DNA of 14,572 bases. Source: CAYJXJ01 sp964374095. Its GTDB lineage: Bacteria; Elusimicrobiota; Elusimicrobia; UBA1565; UBA9628. A model generated the notes under the pieces. It ran no database searches, was not told the DNA's origin, and saw nothing but the letters and a program-made list of their open reading frames with translations. Each line of letters begins with the position of its first letter. Position 1 is the first letter of the stretch. The position numbers and the translations under genes are program-made. Location of the stretch: contig CAYJXJ010000116.1 of NCBI GenBank assembly GCA_964374095.1, positions 1 to 14,572 on the forward strand, given 5' to 3'. This document shows positions 1 to 9,900 of this stretch, piece by piece.

Positions 1-1
1 C

Positions 2-3000
2 GACCACCGTGTAGGAGGAGACGACGGCGTTGATCGGCACGGCCAGCCGCGGCGCCACGCCGTAGACCTGGCTCCCGTCGAAGAGGGTCTGCACGTTGGC
101 CGCGACACCCGGGTCGATGGGGGCGCGCACCCGGACCGCGGGCATGAGCGCGGGCGGGTTGGTGTCCTGGATCGAGCCGGTGCGCTCGGTGGCGATATTC
201 CAGAACCGGTCCGTCACGTTGACGAGCGTCGAGAAGGGAGACGGCGCGGGGGCGGTGATGGTAAAGGCCGAGGGCAGGCCGTTCTTGCCGGCGGGGCCCT
301 CGGAGGCGAGCAGGGTCCGGCACTCGGCCTCCGCGCACTTGCCGCCGACGGCGGTCTCGCCCGGGAGGATGACTTGCAGGCGGGCGGCGGGCCCGGCGTA
401 GACCTTGAACCGGCGGCTGATGCCGGCCGGGAATTCCGTGCGGCACTTGTTGTCGAAGTTGCCGGTGCACAGGGTGTTGGCCCAATCGCCGGTCGCGTAG
501 GCCGAGACCGCGGCCGCGGTGGTCTTGGTCACCAAAGTCAGGGAATTGGCGCCCGTGAACAAGCGCGTCCCGCCGACGAGGGGGAGCGTGCTGGGATGGA
601 TGTCGTAGCCGTCGTTGGTCATCACGTAGACGTCGGAGGAGGCCGCGACTCCGGCGTTGTAGGCGATGTTGAGGAACTGGTCCACGAGGTTCACCGTGAC
701 GTTGAAGGGAACGCCCGCGGTCTGCGTGGTGATGACGGCGCTGGTCAACCCGCCGTTAGGATAAATCCCCCCGCCGCCGTTGGTCGTCATGCCCGGCAGC
801 ACGACCTGGAGTCCCACGGGGGCCGCGGGCAGGAGCGTGAAGGTCGAGGACTTGACGTCGGACAAGAGCGAGCAGCCGTAGCAGTCCGCGCGCAAATGCT
901 GGTCGGTGGCGCGGCGCATCAGCACCTGGCCCGGGCTGAACGTGGCGAGGCCCGTGCCCGTGTCCACCGCGCGCGTGGTCGCGATGGTCGAGAAGCCGTC
1001 GTCCGGGGTCTGGAGCTGGACCTCGGCGGCCGCGCCCGGCACCAGGTTCTTGAAGGCGTCCACCACCCCCACCTGCAGGCCGCCCGTGTCGGTGTTGAAG
1101 ACGGCGCCCGCGGTCTGGGCCGAGGGCGTCCCGATCTTGCCGGAGGCCGAGCCCTGGTTGAAGTCCTCTCCCGGAACCTTGATGAGCAGGCGCTCGGGCA
1201 GGCCGGGGTTGACCGTGAAGGTCGTCGAGGTGTCCTTGCCTAGGTCATAGACCCAGGGCGGGGAAACCAGCGCCCCGTCGAACATCTCGGCGTAGAAGGT
1301 GGCGGACCCGGCCTTTTTCATGAAGACGTTGAAGGTCGCGGAAGTGTAGGCGATCTGGTGGGCGCCTAAGGTGTCGGAGGGCGTGATCACCGCGAAGGGA
1401 TCGCTGGCGGTGAGCCGGATGTGCTGGCTGGCGCCCTGGGTCAGGTTCCAGAAATTGTCGACGATGTCGACGATCACGTTGAAGGCGAAGGAGGGGCCCG
1501 CCTGCACGGAGTAGGCCGGGCCCGCGCGGCCGGTGGTCGAAGCCAGGCCCGGCTTGCGGGTCTCCGGGGGAAGGAGTATGCGGATCTTGACCGGACTGCC
1601 CTCCTTGACCGGCAGACTCCGCTCCGGGGCCGCGGCCAGGGCCGGGGCCCCGGCGTCCTGGTCGGTCGCCGAGGACTTGCGCACCCCGGCGGCGAAGAGC
1701 TGGACCCCCGTCACCGTGACGCTGCCGTTGGCCATGGCGAAGGTCCCCTGGAAAGGCGCGGGCACGTCGTCGTCGGTGGTGTATTTGATCGCGCTTTGGG
1801 TCACGGTTTGGACCCAGTTGTAGCGGCTGTCCGTGGCGTAGACCCCGGCGATGAAGGGCTGGCCCGCGGTCTGGGTCGCGACGAAGGTCGCATCCACGCC
1901 GAAGGGCGCGACCGTCTTGCCGGGGATCAAGACCTCGCCGGGGTGGACCACGATCAGCTTGACGGGCGCCCCCGAGCTGACGACGACGTTGGTGACGGTT
2001 TGCGTCGTCAGCTTCTGCGCCAGGGCGCTGGCGTCCACGGCCCGGATTTGGAGGGTAGCCGTGGCGATGGCCGGCACGAAGCCTTGGAACTCCACCTCCC
2101 CGGCGGAAAGGTTGGCGGTGGCGGAGGGGTCGATCCCGGAGACCTTTCGCTCCGCGTAGGGATCGCTGGGGGTCTCCAGCCGCACCAGGCGGCTGTCGTT
2201 GGCCAGGTTCCAGTAGAGGTCGGCGGACCGGACCTTGATGTAGAAGGTCGAGCCCGCGGTGAGCGGCCCCGGAGTCCCGGTCTTGCCCGTGGGCGCGCCT
2301 TCATCGGCCAGCTCGCCGGGGTCCGAGGGCCCGGGGTTGGCCGGTATCAGAACCTGCAGGTTGATCGCCGGCCCGGCGTTGACCGTGATGCCGCTCACCG
2401 TGTCGGTCGAGTATTTCATCCCGGTGTCGTCGCGCGCCATGACCTGGAAAGCCGACTGGCGCTTGACCGGCGGCACCGCGTAATTGGTGGTCCCGTCCAC
2501 GAGCCCGACCTTGTAGGGGGTGAGGACGAGCCCCCGGACCTGGATATTGGGATCGGTGGGGAAGCGCAGTTCGGTCAGGAAGTTATAGGACGAGGGCGGC
2601 AGCTTGAACTCATCCATGAAAGGAGTGGTCCCGCGGACCACGTTGTAGTACCTGTCCACGATGTTGACCGTGAAGTTGTAGGTGGAGCCGGCGGTCAGCG
2701 TCGCCGGGGCGGCGACCGCGCGGCCGCCGTCGGTGGGGTTGGCGCCGTAGGGGCTCTTCCCGGGGGCGCCCGCCTGTCCCGGGGCCAGGAGCTGAAGCTT
2801 GACCGGCCGGTCCCACCAGACCCGGAAGGGATTCTGAGTCACCGTGAAGCTGCTGAAGGCGAATACCGTCGACGTGCTCTGGGCGATGACGACGTGGGTC
2901 GAGGCGCTCACCGCCTGCAGGTAGAACTGGGTCGTTCCGGATTGGAGGAACTGGACGGTCCCGGAGGTCGCGTAGATATCGCTGACGATCCCGGCGGTGA

Positions 3001-3950
3001 CCGCCAAGGTCGGCGCGGCGTTGACGTCGGTGTTGTAGAAATCATCCGTGGCGTAGACCGTCACGGTGGTGATGGCCCCGGCGTAGAGGGGCGAGGGCAA
3101 GTCCGAGTCGGACTTGCCGGGATTGCCCGCGGTCTTGCCTTGGATCCGAACTTCGCCCGGCAGCAGGGCCAGGAGCCGGTCCCTGGACTTGGCCGTGATC
3201 GTCACCGCGCTCGAGGGATTGGCGGCGTTGGCGATGCCTTGCCCGGTGGCGCTGGTCCTTCTCACCCCGTCGGAGGAAGCCGAGCGGTAGGTCCGGGTGA
3301 AGGTGGTCGAGCCGGCGAAGGCCAGGTAGCCGTCGGGGCTGAGCACGCCGTTATAGTCATCGGAGTCGGTGACATACACCACGGCCGCCGAGGTGACCAC
3401 CAGGTTCCAGAAATGATCCACCACCTGGACCAGGTGCGTGATCCCCGAGCCGGCCTGGAAGGCGCGCGGCGTTCCGGAGCGTCCCGGCGTTCCCGCCATC
3501 ACGCCGGGGGCGTGGTCCTCGCCCAGGCCCGGGGCGTAGTCGGCGATCACCATCACCGCCTCGGGAGTCGAGTGGGTCACGCCGAAGCTCACGTTGCCGG
3601 TGATGGAGGTGGCGATGCTGTCGCGGACCGTCACCGTGCGCGAGCCGTTCTTGCGGATCATGACCGGGAAGCTCTTCTGGCCGTTGTCGGCCGCGATGAA
3701 GGAGTAAGCCGCGGGCAGCCCCTGCAGCTCGTCGGCCCCGCCCATGACCTCGGGGCCGCCCGGGATGCCGTCGGCGAAGAAGTGGGCCGGGCCGCGGGTG
3801 ACGCCGTCGGTCACGTAGGAGGAGGCGATGTTGCCGCCGCCCGAGGGGGCGTCCTTGGCCTTCACGGTCAAGGTGGCGGGGGCCCCGGCCACCATCGCGG
3901 GCGAGGGGCTGATCGTCACCTCGAAGCTGACGGCCGGCGCGGATATTCTA
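2..3950 (-). repeat. Type B Ig-like/filamin-like module array, about 9 units
   Basis: From about 3950 the repeat changes family. Each unit has a P-x-x-L-x-V-x-L-P-G-E like strand. The Pro codons of this motif start at 3530, 3158, 2780, 2342, 1940, 1568, 1172, 794 and 362, giving 124-146 residue spacing. It is followed by a Gly/Pro-rich stretch often reading GKTGTP, then (T)AG-x-x-F-x-V-x-V, then D-x-F/Y-W/Y-N (DHFWN, DDFYN, DRYYN, DLYWN, DNFWN, DAFKN, DQFLN, DRFWN). Next come a V-x-L-x-T-x-D-D strand and an A-x-D strand. An incomplete first unit (AGAPATLTVKAKDA) lies at about 3950-3531. The pattern resembles filamin-type and invasin-type (Big_1-like) Ig domains, but I cannot assign a named family without a profile search. 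The last three units carry cysteine pairs. The array continues past position 2. Confidence 0.85.
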
Positions 3951-6900
3951 AACAAGGGGCCCGCCGAAATGACCGTCGTTTGGATGTTGCCGGCGTTGTC
4001 GGTCGCGCGCACCCAGGCGGAATATTTGTCGGCGCCGCGGCTCCAGCAGACTTCCGGCGGCACGGTTTTGATCGAGCAGTCGAGATTGGAGTACTGGTAG
4101 GTCCCGTCCGCCGCGACGGCGACCCCGAACCATTTGCTCGCCTCGGGGGCGCCCAAGGCCGGAATCCAGGTCGAGCCGCTCCAATAGAAGCCGGAGTCGT
4201 CCTCGGCGTTGAAGGGAATGGGCCCCGTGCCCAGGAAGTCCGCGTCGTAGGGCTCGGTGTCCCGGAACACGCGCAGCTCGATCTTGCCGGCCTCCCAGAC
4301 CGGCGCGGCCCCGGGATAGACTCCCGAGCAGGTGCGCCCGATATCAAAGCCGGCCGTGATGCCCGAGCAGGGCGTGACGCCGGGGTCGGAGGCGAAGCCC
4401 ACGAGCTTCAACTGGTCGTCCTTGGTCTGGTTGTTGCCGGGGGTGGTGACCGAGGAGTTGGGTTCGGCGGTATCATAAAGGAAGCGCGACTCGCCGGGCG
4501 TGATCTCGGCGTTGGGCACCACGTCGGTGGCCGAGGAGCGGACCAGGTAGTGCCTCTGGTTCTGGAAGTCGAGGTTGACCTGCGAGTAGGTCCAGGACGC
4601 GACGTGGAGCTCGCTGACGGGGAGCCAGGTCTCGGTCGCGCCCGCGTAGGGGAAGCCCGCCGAGCCCGTGAACCAGGTCGGGGACGGGGACTGATCCTCG
4701 TCCTTGATGGAGATCTGGGCCGAGGCCACCGCGCTCACCGGGTCGACCGAGGTGCCGGAGAGCGTCGCCAGGGAGCCGGTCTTGTAGGCGCGGTTGGGCA
4801 CGGGCTTCATAGGGCCGGACTCGGGACCCAGGTTATCGAAGATGAAGCTCCTGGTTGAGAGCACGATCTGCTGGTTGCCCACCGCGCCCTGGCCCACGGC
4901 CGCGTCCTCCGCCATGGTCACGATGTAGAACGCGCGGCCGTTGCCCACCGCCTGGCCGTCGTCGTTGAAGGTCGGGAGCGTCTGGAGCCCGCCGCCCCAG
5001 GTGAAGGTCGAAGCCGAGGGCTGGGCCGTCAAGCCCCCGTCGCTGTAGGACCAGTTGCTCACGTTGCCCGCCGCCCCGCCCGGGCCGGACATGGACCACC
5101 ACGGCGGCACGGGCTTCTGCCAGAGGGTCGAGTCGAAGGGGTAGTAATAGTACGTCGTGTTGGCGGGGGTGTCGGCGGGACCGCTCACGTACCAGGCCCG
5201 CAGGAAGGCCTTGGCCGCGTTGATCGGGGAGGTCTGGTCGCTGGCGGTGCTCAACAGCACGGTCATCGAGGAGTAGCGCAAGCCGCTCTGGTTCGGAGGA
5301 TAATTCATGTAGGAGTTGGGCACGACCGAGTCGTAGCTGAAGGTCGAGCTCACGGTGTTGTAGTTGCCCGCCTCGTCCTGGACCCTGACGTCCACGCGCA
5401 AGCCCCCGTTGGACTGCGGCCAGACCAGGCCCGGGGCCCCCGGGGTATAGCGCCAGGTGAATTCGCTTCCGGAGGAGGAGGAGTCGATGGCCACGTTCCA
5501 GGTGTCGGGCGCCGAGCAGGGCGGGGCGATGTCGGTGTCCAGGCACCAGCCGGTCCCATCCTTCCAGTACTGCGGCCCGGGCCGCACGATGCGCACTTGC
5601 GGGTACGAGACGTTGTAGCGCGCCGGCAGGTTGTCGCGCGCGGTCCCGGAGATCGTGGTGAGGGCTTTCTGGCGCGAATTGTTGGCCGGGAACTGCACGA
5701 AGGCGGTCGGGCAGGAGAGGTCCAGGCGGAAGAGGTTGCCCGTGGGCACGGTGGTGGTGTTGCCGGCCACGTCGTAGGCCTGGGCTTGGACCAGGTACTC
5801 GACGTCGTCCTCCAGCCCGGTCACAGGGTCGTTGTTGGCCGGGGGAAGCTGGGTGGACTTGGTCCAGGAGGCCCCGGCCGCCGGCGCCAGCCAGGTCAGC
5901 CCGGCCCAGCCCGAGCCGGTCCACCAGGCGCTGTCGGACTGGCGCTGGATGGCGATCTGGGAGGCCGACAGTCCCGAGGCGAACAGGTTGGGGTCGGCGC
6001 TGACTCCCGCGACCGAGAGGAGCTCCCGAAGCCGAGCGCCGGCCGCCGGGGCGTTCACGGTCGCGGCCGGCGGCGTGGTGTCGATGAGGATCTGGTAGTT
6101 GGCGACCGAGAGCACCTCGGGGTTGCCAGCGGTGTCCTTGGCCTTGGCCTGGATGTAATAGCTCGTGTTGTCCTTGAGCGGCGGTATGCCGGGGGAGGCC
6201 GCGGTCCACGCGCAGTTGGTGGTGCAGCCCCCGGGGCCGACCGGGGCGTTGAACCACACGGGGGAGGCGGACAGAAAGTCCGAGCCGTTATAATAGAGGT
6301 CCGTGTTCACGGCCCGGAAGTTGACCGAGGCGTAGGCCACGCCGAAGTCATCCGAGGCCGTGCCCCGGATCTCGGGAAGCGCCTTGATCTTGCCCAGCGG
6401 GGACGGGAGGGCCACGGGGTAGTTGACCCCCACGCCGACGGCGTCCACGTCCTTGGTGAAGGTGATGGAGGAGACCGCGGTCTCCAAGTTGCCCGCGGTC
6501 TGGGCGTAGTCCGTGGCCCGCACCCGGACCTGGTAGGTGAGCTTGTTCTGGAGCAGGCTGGCGTTGGGCGTGGTGAAGCTCCAGAGCCCGCCCGATACGT
6601 TTAAGGTCGCGCCCCCGGTGATGTCGGCCAGGCGCACCCACTGCTCCGTGGTCGCGGTGAACGTTCCGACCGGCGAGGCGGAGACGTCGCCGTTCCAATA
6701 GGCGCCCGCGGGCTTCTCGCGGATGCTCACCTGGACGCAGCCCAGACAGCCTTCGGGTATGCCGGCTAACGCGTCGACCGCCGTGCCGCCGATGGAGGTG
6801 ATGGTCGGGAATATGCCCTTGTCGACGGGAGTCGTGACCCGGGAGACCGGGGGAACCAGGTCCACCGTGAAAGTCGAGGCCCGGACGGGGGCATACCAGA

Positions 6901-9900
6901 TCTCGGAGTTGCCGCCGTTAGCCGTGTTGTCGACCGCGGAGGTCGTCATGTAGTACGACGCGCCGTGGGCGAGCTGGCCGTTGGGCGGCAGGAGCGGGTT
7001 GCCGGAGGCGCTCCAGCTCGAGACATGTATCTGGATCCCGTCCGACACCGTGATGGTCTGCTCGCCCGAGGCCCAGGACCCGCCGGTCCAGAACTGGTCG
7101 TCCGAGAGGCGCTTGAGGCGCAGGCGCATCTGGCTGAGGACCCCGGGGTTGGCCTGGGCCGGGGTGTTGTCGTCGGCCGTTCCCCAGATGTAGGTCAAGG
7201 CCGACATGGTGCTGAGGTTCGCCGGGAGATTCACGTTGGTATAGGGCGGGGTGACGTCGTAGGTGAAGGGAGCGGTCGCGTAGGTCGTCGAGTAGTTGCC
7301 GGTCTTGTCGCGCGAACGGGCCTCGATCTGGTATTGCTCCCCCGAGGTGTAGTTGCCGCTGGAGACCGACCAGGAGTCCCAGGTCCCGGAGTGCGTGGCC
7401 TTGAAGAAGGCGGCCTCGGAGCCCGCGTTGTCCGGATCGAGCAGGAAGTTGAGCGCGCTTGCGGGATCGGCGTACTTGACCGGAGCGGTCACGCGGCGGA
7501 TGCGGACCTCGACGTAGTCGACGGCTCCGGGCAAAGTGTCGCCCGCCCGGCCGGTCAGGGGCGGGATGTTCTTCTCGCGCGCCTGGTCCGGGTTGGTGAT
7601 GCCGACCGTGGAGGCGGTGACGTCGTAGGTGAAGGTATTGGAGCTGGTCCCGGGGGTATAGTTGGGGTCCTGGTCGTTGTCCGCCCCGTCCCTGGCCCTG
7701 GAGGTGACGATGTATCTCTGGCCGTCGGTGAAGGGCGAGGCCGCGGGCGTGAAGTTCCAGGCCGAGGGGATGTTGTCGGCGGCGAAGTAGTTCGGGCAGT
7801 TGCCGGAGCCGAAGCTGTTGGTGGCGCGGATGTAGCAATCCTGCGTGCCCAGCCGCTGAATCTGGATGGTCACCGTGGAGACCCCGGAGAAGCCCAGGGG
7901 CGCGCCGGGGTCGGGGTCGCTGGAGCCCCCCGAGATGGTGAAATTGGCGTTCTTGAAGGCCCCGGGGCTGGGATCGGATATGCTCGCCGTGGGTTTTACG
8001 TTGTCGAAGAGCAGGTTGAAGTCCTGGGTCCGCACGTTGGCGGGCGAAGCCCGGTCCGGGGTGCGCACGCGCGTGAGGTAGGTTTTGCCATTCTCAAAAG
8101 AGAGCCCCGACAGGCTCAGGGACCAGTTGCCGGTGGTGGCCAGCCAGGTCTCGGCCGCTCCCGTCCAGTCGGCCGCGTTCCACCAGGAGCCCGCGGCGCC
8201 CGCGCCCGAGGAGAGGGCCACCTGGCCGGCGCCCGCGTTGACCCCCGCCGGGACGTCGGTCACGCCGCCGCCGAAGGGCGTCAGGTTGTCCTTGAAGGCG
8301 CCCGCCGCTGGGAAAGTCACGGTCGCGGTCGGCTTCAAGACGTCATAGGTGAAGGAGGCCGAACTGATGGCGGTCTGGACATTGAGCGCGAGGTCCGCGG
8401 CGGTCGAGCGCACCACGTAGCTCGTGTTGTGCTGCCAGGTGGAGGGCGTGAAGGCGTAGCTCCACGCCGAGACGCTGCCCTGGGCCGGGTACCAGGCCGG
8501 GCAGGCCAGGTCGAAGCCGTTGGTCGCCATGTTGTAGCAGTTCGGCGGCGGCTTGCCGGTCTGCTCGATGGACAGAGACACCGTCGACACCGCCACATTG
8601 TCCGAGGCCCCGCCGCTCAAAGACGTCAGGTTGCTGTAGAAAACGTCGGGCAGCGGCACGCTCACGAAGCTCCCCGGCGGCGTCGAGTCGTAGGTGAAGG
8701 TCGCCACGCGCGGAGGGGCGTACCATAACTCCTGGTTGCCGCCCTCGTCGGCGTTGTCAAAGCCCGAGGAGGCGGCGAAGAAGGAGGTCCCGGAGGGGAG
8801 GTTGGCGCCCGCGGGGAGGTTCTGCGTGATGGTCCAGGAGGTCACGTGGACCACCGGCACCCCGGCCACCGCGTCCTCGGACTTCAAGGTCGTCACGCTC
8901 CCCACCCAGCTCGCGGTGTTCCAGTACTGACCCGTGTCGAGCCTCCTCAATTGGAACCACACCCGGCCCACGCTCCCGGGGTTCAAGTCGTCCAGGGGAT
9001 CGGCGTCGGTGTCGGTGCGGTCGATGAGGGTCCCGGAGATCCTCGTCAGCGAGGTGACGTGCACCATCCCTCCGGCCGAAGGCCAGGAGAGGCTCGTCTG
9101 CGGCGGCACGTTGTCATAGACCGTGGTCGCGGTCGCGTAGGAGGTCTCGTAGAAGCTTCCCGTCTCGTCGCGCGCCCGCGCGTTGAACTCGAACTGCTGG
9201 CCGCCGACCATGTCCGCATAGAGCGCCGCGCTCGACACGTACCACTTGTGCCAGGTCACCCCCTCGGTCGAGGCCGCCGCGAACCACGCCGACTCGGAGG
9301 CGATCGCGTTGAACTCCCCCCCGCTGGTCACCGGGTCCCAGTACTGCACCGGCGCGCTCAGCCGCCGGGCCCGCACCTCCACCTTGGCGAGCCGTCCGGG
9401 AGGGGGGTCTCCGGCCGGACCCCTTGTTTGCTCCACGCTCATGTCGCGCGTGCGCCCCGTGGCGGGCCGGCTCACCGAGATGGTCGAGGCCGAGGTGTCA
9501 TAGGTGAAGGCGTTGGAGCTGGTCCCCACGGCGAATATATTCTGCTGGTTGTCCGCCGCGTCCTTGGCCCGGGCCGTCACGACGTACTTCTGCCCGTCCG
9601 TGTAGGGCGCGGAGGGCGGCGCGTAGGACCAACTCCCCACCGTCCCCCCGGCCCCGAAGAAGTTCGGGCAGTTCCCGGCCCCGAAGTCGTTGGTCGACGG
9701 CCGGTAGCAGTCCTGCGTCCCCTCCCTCTGGATCTGGATGGTCACCGTGGAGACCCCGGAGAAGCCCAGGGGCGCGCCGGGGTCGGGGTCGCTCGAGCCG
9801 CCCGAGATGGCGAAGTTCCCGGGCTTGAAGCTCCCCGCGACGGGGTTGGAGATGCTCGCGGTGGGTGTCGAGCTGTCATGGAGGAAGCTGAAGTCCTGGC

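Larger units (their letters stand above)
7625..9499 (-). repeat. Higher-order repeat copy 2: five-module block A14-A18
   Basis: Second copy of the five-module block, with boxes at 9497, 9113, 8687, 8342 and 8003. It is offset by 1833-1875 bp from copy 1, and every offset is a multiple of three. A16 and the start of A17 are almost unchanged relative to A11 and A12, including a stretch with no nucleotide difference. A14 and A15 have diverged much more from A9 and A10. This patchy divergence suggests either a recent exchange that overwrote part of an older duplicate, or strong local constraint. A16 and A18 keep the same cysteine pairs as A11 and A13. Confidence 0.88.

Noticed and set aside
1421..4858. 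1145-codon plus-strand open frame
   Set aside because: It is the exact codon-register antisense of the giant gene. Its translation is a low-complexity Gly/Arg/Val/Asp mix without any domain motif, whereas the minus-strand frame shows recurring Ig-like motifs. It exists because TTA, CTA and TCA are avoided in the real gene.
4833..6257. 474-codon minus-strand open frame in another register
   Set aside because: It overlaps modules A22-A26 of the real frame, is dominated by Arg, Gly, Pro, Gln and His typical of out-of-frame GC-rich DNA, and lacks the repeat motifs.
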